Assembly: GCA_005888465.1 (NCBI GenBank)
Contig: VAYJ01000237.1
Coordinates: forward strand, 1 to 6,143
Length of the DNA stretch: 6,143 nucleotides
Source: Actinomycetota bacterium
GTDB lineage: Bacteria; Actinomycetota; UBA4738
Reading direction: 5' to 3'
This document shows, piece after piece, positions 1-5,929 of this stretch (position 1 is its first letter; every line of letters starts with the position of its first letter). The notes beneath the pieces were generated by a model. It was not told the DNA's origin. It did not search any database and was given only the letters and a program-made list of their open reading frames with translations. The position numbers were made by a program, and so were the translations under genes.

Positions 1-350
1 GGCGGCGTGGCCACCGGTGCCTGGCCGATGTGGGTGCGGTCTTCACTCTGGGGGTTGTAGGGGGGAATCACCCGGACCGGTCCGCAGCCGGCGGCCTCGG
101 CGGCGGTCGGGCGAAGGACGACGAACGCCACGATGCCGCCAACGACGAGGACGATCGCGACGATCAGGCTCACGACCCGATACCCGCGACGGCGGGACAT
201 CTTCCGTCGAAGGGCCTCGCGCTGGCGGCGGGCCTCGTCCTTGCGCGCCTGACGGTTCGGGCCGCCCGGCGACGCCGGAGCGACGCCCGGCTTCGGTGAT
301 ACCGAGGCTCCCTCCGGCCGGGGGGGCGTACGCTTTCGCCTGCCTGCCAT
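1..350 (-). CDS. Single-pass membrane protein, DUF3105-like (N-terminal part, runs off the window)
   Basis: Read on the minus strand from ATG at 350-348, the frame stays open to the window edge (116 codons) and has no stop. The product has three parts. Residues 1-58 are a basic, Pro/Arg-rich, presumably cytoplasmic tail. Residues 59-79 are a strongly hydrophobic helix (VVSLIVAIVLVVGGIVAFVVL, written here in two parts: VVSLIVAIVL then VVGGIVAFVVL). From about residue 80 there is an extracytoplasmic segment with Cys89 in GCGPVRV and a later DRTHIG. A Cys followed by an H-I/V-x-G motif after an N-terminal anchor resembles the start of DUF3105 proteins, whose diagnostic PP(T/A)SGPH motif would lie just beyond the edge. 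The start is supported by GAGGGA at 359-354, which overlaps the stop of the upstream gene. The gap to that gene is only 7 bases, so it is probably cotranscribed as the last visible operon member. No biochemical role is known to me. The gene call is secure; the family assignment is moderate. Confidence 0.75.
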   Translation of the reverse strand, partial: MAGRRKRTPPRPEGASVSPKPGVAPASPGGPNRQARKDEARRQREALRRKMSRRRGYRVVSLIVAIVLVVGGIVAFVVLRPTAAEAAGCGPVRVIPPYNPQSEDRTHIGQAPVATP

Positions 351-360
351 CCGTCCCTCA
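351..360 (-). promoter_or_regulatory. Ribosome binding site of the DUF3105-like gene, overlapping the upstream stop codon
   Basis: On the minus strand the bases before ATG 350 read TGAGGGACGG. The TGA is the stop of the MobA-like gene and GAGGGA is a good Shine-Dalgarno core about 3-5 bases from the ATG. The overlap of stop and RBS decides this start and implies coupled translation. Confidence 0.6.
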
Positions 361-978
361 CTCGTTGGTGTCGATGCGGGCCCCCAGGATACGGGAAGTC
401 CCTGGGACCGAGAGGTCCTCCGGTCGATTGATGTTGTGCGCGAAGCCTCCGGTGGGGTCGGCCGCTCGCCACTCGGGTTCGAGGACCTGACGCGTGCGAA
501 GGTTAAGGAGGGCCGCGCGAAGCTCCAGCCGCCGAGCCTGCAGCGTCGCGCGAAGGGCGGGAAGCGACGATCGCGCGTACACGGCATGCAACGGCTCGAG
601 CTGTCCTCCGACGACGGGCACGACGACGTCGTCGTCGGCATGCAGGGCGGCGAGCAGCCGGAAGAGCGGCGGGCTCGCGAACGGCATGTCGGCCGCGGCG
701 ACGGCGACCAGGTCGTGGGGCGATGCCGCCACGCCCGCCACGATGCCACCGAGCGGGCCGGACTGCTCCGATGCGTCGGCCACCTCCGCGTAGCCGAGGT
801 CCCCGAGCCGGCCGGCCCGGCCGGGCGCGAGCAGGACGGGGTCGGCGACCTGGCCCAGCCGGCGGGCGACCCGCAGGACGAGCGGCTCGCCTTCGAATTC
901 GAGGAGCGCCTTGTCGCCTCCCATCCGCCGGCCGGCGCCGCCGCAGAGGACGAGCCCCGCGAGCGGCGACGGGGTCAC
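358..978 (-). CDS. MobA-like nucleotidyltransferase (molybdenum cofactor guanylyltransferase family), coupled to fbiB
   Basis: This 206-residue protein starts at GTG 978-976, whose last two bases are shared with the fbiB stop (GTGA). It carries the MobA/MocA NTP-transferase signature: residues 9-26 read LVLCGG..RRMGGDKALL (nucleotide-binding G-rich loop with R and K). SGPLGGI follows at 73-79, AADMPF at about 95-100 (metal-binding Asp) and NINRPEDL at about 182-189, matching the MobA C-terminal NIN-x-P-x-D pattern. MobA converts Mo-molybdopterin plus GTP to the guanine dinucleotide cofactor in the cytoplasm, and relatives use CTP or other acceptors. The length is normal for the family. No strong Shine-Dalgarno precedes the GTG, so it probably depends on coupling with fbiB. 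An upstream in-frame ATG at 1143 would lie deep inside fbiB and encodes no conserved sequence. Its position in an F420 operon lacking fbiD raises the possibility that it supplies the guanylylated substrate for FbiA. It does not look like CofC/FbiD, so the real substrate is open. Confidence 0.85.
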   Translation of the reverse strand: MTPSPLAGLVLCGGAGRRMGGDKALLEFEGEPLVLRVARRLGQVADPVLLAPGRAGRLGDLGYAEVADASEQSGPLGGIVAGVAASPHDLVAVAAADMPFASPPLFRLLAALHADDDVVVPVVGGQLEPLHAVYARSSLPALRATLQARRLELRAALLNLRTRQVLEPEWRAADPTGGFAHNINRPEDLSVPGTSRILGARIDTNE

Positions 979-2279
979 GGGATCTCGCGGAGGAACTCGG
1001 TCGGGTCGATCGCCGGCCGCTCTGGGATGGAACCGGTGGGGGGTGGCCCGACCGCGACCGATCCCAGGGGGATCCATTCGTCGTCGAGCCCGAGCGCCTC
1101 CCGCGTCTCCTCTTTGCAGAACAGCGTCGAGGAGACCCAGCACGACGCGAGGCCCTGCGCGTGCAGCGCGAGGAGCAGGTTCTCGATGGCCGCGCCGCCG
1201 GAGAGGAGGAACATCTCGCGCTCTGCGCCGGCGCGCGCGTCATCGGGGTAGAGGTGCGCTCGATGCAGACGGACGCAGGGGACGACGAGGAGCGGCGCGT
1301 CACCGAGGAGCGCGTCGGATCCCTGGAGGCGACGGTCGATGACGCTCTGCGACGTCCCGTCGCCCGCGAGATCCGCGGTCCACGCCTGCGCCATCGCCGC
1401 CAGGAGCCGCCGGCGCGCCGGGCCTTGCCGGAGGGCGACGAACAGCCACGGGCGCGAGTGGTGGGGGGCGGGGGCGGTGCAGGCCGCCGCGATGGCCTCG
1501 CGCACGGCCGAGTCGGGAACCGGGTGGGAGGACCCAAACGAACGGATCGACCGTCGGGCGTGGATCGCCTGCAGCGGCGACTCGCGGAAAAGATCCTCAT
1601 CGGGCGGACGGATCAGCTCCGAGGCGGGCAGCGGCGGATCCTCGGTACGTACGCCGCGGACCACCGCGGCGGGCACGCCGTCCGCCTTGCCCATGACGAG
1701 CCCGCTCGCCGCCGCCACCTCGTCGGCGAGGGCGACGATCGTCGCCTCGAGGACCCGGCCGCTCGCGTCCTTCGTCCCGCGCAGATCGACGATCGAGGCG
1801 AGGCCGGCGCAGCCGATGGCGACGTTCACCACGCCCCGACGCCACGCGCGCCCGAACGTGTCGGTGACGATGACGGCGATCTCCGCGCCCGACGACGCCC
1901 GAAGACCATCCCGGATGCGCGCGGCGCTCCCGTCGGGATCATCGGGAAGGAGGGTGAGGAAGCCCTCGGCCACGTTCGAGGCGTCGACGCCCGCGTTGGC
2001 GCACACGAACCCGTGCGCCGTCTCGGCCACCAGCAGGTCCTCCCGGCGCGCGACGACGCGTCGCGTCTCGGCGAGCACCCACCCGGCCTTGCCGCCCGGA
2101 CCTTCGGGCACCACCCTGCCTTCGGCCTTGGACACGATCTTCTGCGTCACCGCGACGACGTCGCCATCCTCCAGCGCGATGCCGCTCGCCGCAAGGCCGG
2201 CGCGGAGCGTCGCGGCAAGGTCGTCGCCCGGACGGACCTCGCCGATCCCCGAGACGGGAAAGAGGCGCACGTCCGTCAC
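975..2279 (-). CDS. fbiB: FbiB: coenzyme F420:L-glutamate ligase fused to a nitroreductase-like FMN domain
   Basis: This 434-residue bifunctional enzyme of F420 biosynthesis has an N-terminal CofE domain (about 1-225). That domain adds glutamates to F420-0 using GTP. It shows TQKIVSKAEG (45-54), NAGVDASNV (95-103, metal/GTP site) and VTDTFGRAWRRG (138-149). The C-terminal domain (about 235-430) is an FMN-dependent nitroreductase fold with ARRSIRSF (241-248), HHSRPW (273-278) and SGGAAIENLLLALHAQGL (360-377). In actinobacteria this domain reduces dehydro-F420-0. The fused arrangement and length match the mycobacterial protein (about 450 residues). I chose GTG 2279-2277 because CofE homology starts right after it, GGGAG lies at 2291-2287 with a 7-base spacing, and it overlaps the fbiA stop as GTGA. 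The longer ATG at 2297 only adds six non-conserved residues. Its own stop is again GTGA with the MobA-like start. It appears intact. Confidence 0.95.
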   Translation of the reverse strand: MTDVRLFPVSGIGEVRPGDDLAATLRAGLAASGIALEDGDVVAVTQKIVSKAEGRVVPEGPGGKAGWVLAETRRVVARREDLLVAETAHGFVCANAGVDASNVAEGFLTLLPDDPDGSAARIRDGLRASSGAEIAVIVTDTFGRAWRRGVVNVAIGCAGLASIVDLRGTKDASGRVLEATIVALADEVAAASGLVMGKADGVPAAVVRGVRTEDPPLPASELIRPPDEDLFRESPLQAIHARRSIRSFGSSHPVPDSAVREAIAAACTAPAPHHSRPWLFVALRQGPARRRLLAAMAQAWTADLAGDGTSQSVIDRRLQGSDALLGDAPLLVVPCVRLHRAHLYPDDARAGAEREMFLLSGGAAIENLLLALHAQGLASCWVSSTLFCKEETREALGLDDEWIPLGSVAVGPPPTGSIPERPAIDPTEFLREIP

Positions 2280-3241
2280 GCGCCGGCTCCCACGCACGCG
2301 AGGGCCGCAGCGGCGAGCGAGGTCGCCACCGCGTCGTCGACCATGAGTGTGTCCACGACGGCGACGGTCCCGCCGTCGAGCAGCCCCTCGATCTCCGGCC
2401 GCGCCGCCGCATCGACGCGATCGATCACGTAGGCCCCCAGCAGCTTGCGGTAATGGCGCGCGACGCCGGTCGCGGAGACCGCTTCGCCCACGGCGGGGAG
2501 CAGCTTGTCCGCCATGCCGCGGACCGGGGCGCCGCCGATGATCGGCGAGATCGCGACCACCCGGTCGCGCGCCGCTTCGACCGCACCGCGGATGCCGGGC
2601 ACCGCGAGGATGGGGTCGATCGAGGCGATCGGATTGGACGGGCAGATGACGATGCGATCGGCCTCCTCGACGGCCTGGAGGATTCCCGGCGCCGGCCGCG
2701 CCGCGTCGGCGCCGACGTAGCGGATCGCCAGCACCCGGTCCCGCGCCTCGCGAGCGACCCAGTACTCCTGGAAGTGGAGATCCCGCTCGCGGCCGGATTC
2801 GTCGATCACGCTCAGCCGCGTCGCCACGGGGTCATCGGTCATCGGCAGCAGGCGGGTCGCGACGCCGAACCGCCGCGCGAGCTCCGCCGTCGCCGCCGAG
2901 AGCGAGTGCCCGTCGCGCAGCAGCCGGGCGCGCAGGAGATGGGTGGCCAGGTCGAGGTCGCCCAGCCCGAACCATGCGCCGTCCGCACCCAGGCGACGAA
3001 GCTCGGCCGTCGTGCGGAAGGACTCGTCCGCGCGTCCCCATCCACGCTCGCGGTCCATCGCCCCGGCCAGCCAGTAGAGCACCGAGTCCAGGTCCGGCGA
3101 GACGTGGAGCCCATGGACCACCAGGTCGTCGCCGGTGTTGACCACGACCGTGACGTCCTCGGGGGGCACGACGCCGACCAGGCCGCGCAGGAACTTGCCC
3201 GCGCCCACCCCGCCCGCCAGCGCAACCACGCCCACGCGCAT
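2276..3241 (-). CDS. fbiA: FbiA: 2-phospho-L-lactate/phosphoenolpyruvate transferase of F420 biosynthesis (CofD family)
   Basis: This 321-residue enzyme transfers the phospho-acid moiety from a guanosine-diphosphate-linked donor (enolpyruvyl form in actinobacteria, lactyl form in archaea) to Fo, giving dehydro-F420-0 or F420-0 and GMP. CofD-family motifs visible in order are LAGGVGAGKFLRGL (8-21), VNTGDD (34-39, metal and substrate binding), HGLHVSPDLDSVLYWLAG (43-60), CPSNPIASIDPIL (200-212) and SPIIGGAPVRGMADK (232-246). The length fits the family (about 310-335). I chose ATG 3241-3239 because homology begins immediately (MRVGVVALAGG). An upstream in-frame ATG at 3286 would use most of the divergent promoter region and adds 15 non-conserved residues. 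The RBS is weak (GGGAAG three bases before ATG). It is the first gene of the minus-strand operon, divergent from fbiC, and ends in a GTGA overlap with fbiB. Confidence 0.95.
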   Translation of the reverse strand: MRVGVVALAGGVGAGKFLRGLVGVVPPEDVTVVVNTGDDLVVHGLHVSPDLDSVLYWLAGAMDRERGWGRADESFRTTAELRRLGADGAWFGLGDLDLATHLLRARLLRDGHSLSAATAELARRFGVATRLLPMTDDPVATRLSVIDESGRERDLHFQEYWVAREARDRVLAIRYVGADAARPAPGILQAVEEADRIVICPSNPIASIDPILAVPGIRGAVEAARDRVVAISPIIGGAPVRGMADKLLPAVGEAVSATGVARHYRKLLGAYVIDRVDAAARPEIEGLLDGGTVAVVDTLMVDDAVATSLAAAALACVGAGA

Positions 3242-3306
3242 ATCTTCCCGCGTCCCCGCGACCCGTGGTTTGCCCCAAGCGCGCATCGCACGTACATTCG
3301 AACGAG
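3242..3306. promoter_or_regulatory. Divergent intergenic region between fbiA and fbiC
   Basis: Sixty-five bases separate the two divergent start codons, so both promoters must lie here or overlap the coding regions. For fbiC a -35/-10 pair is visible (separate entry). For fbiA, reading the minus strand, I see no convincing -10 box, only a weak GGGAAG before the ATG. A short palindrome TTCGAA sits at 3297-3302. The shared region would allow coordinated control of Fo synthesis and its conversion to F420, but no known operator is recognisable. Confidence 0.55.
3270..3298 (+). promoter_or_regulatory. Candidate fbiC promoter, leaderless transcript likely
   Basis: TTGCCC (3270-3275) and TACATT (3293-3298) are separated by exactly 17 bases. 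TACATT fits the relaxed actinobacterial -10 pattern TANNNT. The fbiC ATG begins 9 bases after the end of the -10 box, where a transcription start would fall. No Shine-Dalgarno is present between them (CGAACGAG). This suggests a leaderless mRNA, which is common in actinobacteria. It is inferred by eye from one site only. Confidence 0.45.
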
Positions 3307-5451
3307 ATGCGCGACATCGGCCACCAGCTCCGGCGGGCCCTCGCCCGATCGCGCGCCGGCTCGCCGCTCGTGCTCGACGAGGCCGAGGCGCTGCTCTCGG
3401 CCCGCGGGGAGGACCTCGAGCACCTCCTCGAGATCGCCGGTCGCCTTCGCGACCTCGGCCACGGCCGGACCATCACGTATTCCCGCAAGGTCTTCGTCCC
3501 GCTCACCATGCTCTGTCGGGATCACTGTCACTACTGCACGTTCGCGAAGCCGCCCGCGAAGCTCGACCGACCCTTCCTCACCCCCGAGGAGGTCGTGGCG
3601 ATCGCCGAGGCCGGCCGGCGACGCGGGTGCAAGGAGGCGCTGTTCACCCTCGGCGACCGTCCCGAAGAGCGCTATCCCATCGCCCGCGCCTGGCTCGCCG
3701 AACGCGGCTACGACTCGACGCTCGACTACCTACGGAGCGTCGCGATCCGCGTCATCGAGGAGACCGGGCTCCTGCCGCACCTCAACCCCGGCGTAATGAG
3801 CTGGGAGGAGATGGCGCGGCTGAAGCACGTGAGCGCCTCCATGGGGATCATGCTCGAGACGTCCTCGCCTCGGCTCTCGGAGCGGGGTGGTCCGCACTTC
3901 GGCTCGCCCGACAAGGTGCCGGCCGTCCGCCTTCGCACCATCGAAGACGCGGGGCGCCTCTCGATCCCCTTCACCACGGGCATCCTGGTTGGGATCGGCG
4001 AGACCCTGCGCGAACGGGCCGCGTCGATCCTCGCGATCCGCGAGGTCGCCCGCCGGCATCGGCACGTCCAGGAGGTGATCGTCCAGAACTTCCGCGCGAA
4101 GCCGAGCACGGCCATGCGTGACGCGCCCGAGCCGTCGCAAGAGGAGTTCCTCGCGACGATCGCGACCGCTCGCATCCTGCTCGGCCCGCATATGAACCTG
4201 CAGGCGCCGCCCAACCTGTCGGACCCGGACTACCCGCGGTTGCTCGACGCCGGGATCAACGATTGGGGCGGCGTGTCGCCGGTCACGATCGACCACGTGA
4301 ATCCCGAGGCGCCGTGGCCCGCGCTCTCGGCGCTCGAACGGCACACGGCCGCGCGCGGGTTCACGCTCCGCGAGCGCCTGGCCGTCTACCCGGAGTACGC
4401 GACGAAGCCCGACCCATGGATCGCGGGTCGCATGCAGGAGCCGGTGCGCCGGCTCACGGGGCCCGACGGGCTGGCCGTGGACGCCCAGGTCCCCGAGCCG
4501 ACGCCGTGGCAGGAGCCGGAGGTGCGGTGGAAGCCCCGCACCATCTCCCTCACGTTCGCGAAGCGGCAGGACGCGGGGCTTCGCGAGGACGCCGACGACG
4601 TCTACGGCGACTTCAACGAGCTGCGCGTCACCAAGGACTGGGCCACGCGCCCGCGGCTCGAACCCGAGCGACTGGAGGCCGAGGTCCGCGCGGCATTGCG
4701 GAAGGCGGCCTCAGGACGGGGTTCGGCGCTCAGCGACGAGCAGGCGCTCGCGCTCTTCCAGGCCGATGGTGACGCGCTCGAGGCGCTCTGCCGTGTCGCC
4801 GACGACCTTCGGCGCGAGCGGGTCGGCGACGAGGTCACCTACGTCGTCAACCGCAACATCAACTTCACCAACGTCTGTTACACGGGCTGCCGCTTCTGTG
4901 CCTTCGCGCAGCGCGAGGTCGACGCCGAGAGCTACACGCTCTCGCTCGACGAGGTCGCCGACCGAGCCGAGGAGGCCCGGGCCTACGGCGCGACCGAAGT
5001 CTGCATCCAGGGAGGGCTGCACCCGAGCCTGCCGGGTGACTTCTACTTCCGCATCCTCGAGGCGATCAAGGCGCGCACCCCCGACATCCACATCCACGCG
5101 TTCAGCCCGATGGAGGTCGTGAACGGGTCCGCGCGACTGGGGATCTCGTTCCGCGAGTTCCTCCAGGAGTGCCGGGCTCGCGGGCTGGGGACGATCCCCG
5201 GGACGGCGGCCGAGATCTTGGACGACGACGTCCGATGGGTGCTGACGAAAGGCAAGCTCCCGTTCGTCCTCCACGATCATGTATGGGCACGTCGATGCGC
5301 CTCCCCACTGGGTCGCTCACATCCGCCGGATCGGCGCGATCCAGCGGCGCACGGGCGGCTTCACCGAGTTCGTCCCGCTGCCCTTCGTCTGGCAGAACTC
5401 CCCGCTCTACCTGGCCGGCAAGGCGCGGCCCGGGCCCACCTTGGAGGATGA
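3307..5451 (+). CDS. fbiC: FbiC (Fo synthase, CofG-CofH fusion), frame-disrupted: complete CofG domain and 5' part of CofH
   Basis: FbiC makes the 5-deazaflavin chromophore Fo from tyrosine and 5-amino-6-ribitylaminouracil, using two radical-SAM domains. The first, CofG-like, has its [4Fe-4S] motif at Cys70-x3-Cys74-x2-Cys77 (LCRDHCHYC). It also has GIMLETSS, TTGILVGIGE, QNFRAKPST and NDWGGVSPVT in the expected order. The second, CofH-like, starts near residue 480, with Cys524-x3-Cys528-x2-Cys531 (CYTGCRFC), then CIQGGLHP and HAFSPMEV. Homology is collinear up to TKGKLP, ending at residue 652 (5262). After that the frame reads about 62 unrelated, Arg/Pro/Ala-rich residues to a stop at 5451, while true homology resumes in another frame (next entry). 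An intact gene would run 3307-5755 with about 50 more nucleotides and encode about 832 residues, close to the mycobacterial length (about 856). I chose ATG 3307 because it sits just after a promoter; GTG 3265 would overlap that promoter and encodes no conserved sequence. Confidence 0.9.
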   Translation: MRDIGHQLRRALARSRAGSPLVLDEAEALLSARGEDLEHLLEIAGRLRDLGHGRTITYSRKVFVPLTMLCRDHCHYCTFAKPPAKLDRPFLTPEEVVAIAEAGRRRGCKEALFTLGDRPEERYPIARAWLAERGYDSTLDYLRSVAIRVIEETGLLPHLNPGVMSWEEMARLKHVSASMGIMLETSSPRLSERGGPHFGSPDKVPAVRLRTIEDAGRLSIPFTTGILVGIGETLRERAASILAIREVARRHRHVQEVIVQNFRAKPSTAMRDAPEPSQEEFLATIATARILLGPHMNLQAPPNLSDPDYPRLLDAGINDWGGVSPVTIDHVNPEAPWPALSALERHTAARGFTLRERLAVYPEYATKPDPWIAGRMQEPVRRLTGPDGLAVDAQVPEPTPWQEPEVRWKPRTISLTFAKRQDAGLREDADDVYGDFNELRVTKDWATRPRLEPERLEAEVRAALRKAASGRGSALSDEQALALFQADGDALEALCRVADDLRRERVGDEVTYVVNRNINFTNVCYTGCRFCAFAQREVDAESYTLSLDEVADRAEEARAYGATEVCIQGGLHPSLPGDFYFRILEAIKARTPDIHIHAFSPMEVVNGSARLGISFREFLQECRARGLGTIPGTAAEILDDDVRWVLTKGKLPFVLHDHVWARRCASPLGRSHPPDRRDPAAHGRLHRVRPAALRLAELPALPGRQGAARAHLGG
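5254..5272 (+). other. fbiC: Frame-changing deletion junction in fbiC
   Basis: The upstream frame reads G-K-L-P with the Pro codon at 5260-5262. The downstream frame reads R-S-S-S-T-I-M-Y-G-H with the Arg codon at 5261-5263. In the FbiC family KLP and the R-S-x-S-T-x-M-Y-G-H block are separated by roughly 16 residues, forming a helix with a W-I-E-like start. Here the two codons overlap. The loss is therefore about 50 nt, which is 2 modulo 3 and explains both the missing residues and the frame change. Confidence 0.8.
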
Positions 5452-5755
5452 CCGGCGCATGCACGCCGTGGCACGGATCCTGCTGGACGGGCTCGTCGCG
5501 AACATCCAGGTCTCCTGGGTGAAGATGGGGATGGACTACTGCCGAAGGGTTCTGCAGGGAGGGGCGAACGACTTCGGCGGCACGCTGATGGAGGAGACCA
5601 TCTCGCGCATGGCCGGGGCGGAGTGGGGGATCCGCAAGGAGCCGGAAGAGTTCATCGAAGCGATCGAGGCGATCGGGCGCATCCCCGCGGAGCGTACGAC
5701 GACCTACGAGCGCGTCGATCGCTCGCAACGCGTCGGCGTCGCCACCAACCGATAG
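5261..5755 (+). pseudogene. fbiC: 3' fragment of fbiC (C-terminal part of the CofH domain), out of frame with the 5' part
   Basis: This segment lies in a different frame from the upstream fbiC part. It encodes the end of the CofH domain: RSSSTIMYGHVD from 5261, then TGGFTEFVPLPFVWQNSPLYLAG, PGPTLEDDRRMHAVARIL, NIQVSWVKMG, GGANDFGGTLMEETISRM and a C-terminal RTTTYERV, with a stop at 5753-5755. (The longest of these strings is cited here only as a landmark: key residues are TGGFTEFVPLPF then QNSPLYLAG.) These blocks are diagnostic of FbiC/CofH and are well conserved, which suggests the lesion is recent or artefactual. The first ATG in frame is 5279, with no Shine-Dalgarno and inside the overlapping 5' frame. 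Independent translation is therefore unlikely, and the fragment lacks the radical-SAM cysteines. The junction with the 5' part is described in the findings. Confidence 0.88.
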
Positions 5756-5783
5756 GGCTCCCTCCCCGCACTTGGTCAAGCCG

Positions 5784-5802
5784 CCTGACAACGATCGTCA
5801 GG
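5784..5802 (+). repeat. Inverted repeat CCTGAC-N7-GTCAGG downstream of fbiC
   Basis: The perfect 6-bp arms are CCTGAC (5784-5789) and GTCAGG (5797-5802), around a 7-base loop AACGATC. An outer GGTC (5774-5777) and GACC (5810-5813) could extend the structure imperfectly. It lies 29 bases after the fbiC stop. No T-tract follows, so it is not a classical intrinsic terminator. It could be an RNA-end stabilising hairpin or an operator. Confidence 0.45.
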
Positions 5803-5894
5803 TCATTCAGACCACGCGACCATTCCCGATAGATATGTCGGTGAGAAAAAAAATGCTCGGGGACCCGCGAACGGACTTGCTTTTTTGCCTCCCG

Positions 5895-5929
5895 CTCCCT
5901 CAGAATTACAACAATGTAATTTGGGGGAG
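5895..5929 (+). promoter_or_regulatory. Long hairpin/dyad enclosing the whiB ribosome binding site
   Basis: The left arm CTCCCTCA-G-AATTACA (5895-5910) pairs with the right arm TGTAATT-TGGGGGAG (5915-5929) across the loop ACAA (5911-5914). This gives 15 base pairs with one bulged G (5903) and one G-T wobble. The right arm contains GGGGGAG, the Shine-Dalgarno of the whiB gene that starts at 5935, so an RNA hairpin would occlude ribosome entry. The inner core AATTACA-N4-TGTAATT is also a perfect 7-4-7 dyad, typical in size for a dimeric transcription factor, and it overlaps a -10-like TGTAAT. The structure is directly visible; which mechanism applies is inference. Confidence 0.65.
5923..5929 (+). 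promoter_or_regulatory. Strong Shine-Dalgarno of the whiB gene
   Basis: GGGGGAG lies five bases before ATG 5935 and is a good anti-16S match. It fixes the start of the truncated whiB gene and forms the closing part of the preceding hairpin. Confidence 0.7.

Noticed and set aside
1..350. Lipoprotein reading of the membrane protein using Cys89 as a lipobox cysteine
   Set aside because: The cysteine lies about 10 residues beyond the hydrophobic helix and follows a long 58-residue cytoplasmic tail, unlike a lipoprotein signal.
17..490. Plus-strand open frames at the left end
   Set aside because: Their translations are Arg/Pro/Gly-rich without domains. The minus strand of the same bases encodes a clear tail, membrane helix and conserved-looking ectodomain with an RBS.
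358..978. Annotation of the MobA-like gene as CofC/FbiD
   Set aside because: The N-terminal signature is the MobA type (GG-x-x-RRMGGDK) with the MobA NIN-x-P-x-D end, not the CofC type of N-terminus. FbiD function is kept only as a hypothesis.
723..2432. Very long open frame on the plus strand (569 codons) antisense to fbiB and the MobA-like gene
   Set aside because: It is Arg/Gly/Asp-rich low-complexity translation without motifs and lies opposite confidently identified genes. It is a by-product of high GC content.
3297..3302. TTCGAA palindrome in the divergent region as part of an SOS or other known operator
   Set aside because: The six-base palindrome has no matching flanking half-sites of an actinobacterial LexA box; such short palindromes occur by chance.
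5255..5270. Programmed ribosomal frameshift joining the two fbiC parts
   Set aside because: No slippery heptamer is visible, and slippage would still leave the roughly 16 conserved residues missing.
5102..5791. Minus-strand open frame of 229 codons opposite the fbiC 3' end
   Set aside because: It is antisense to well-conserved CofH coding sequence and has no recognisable motif.
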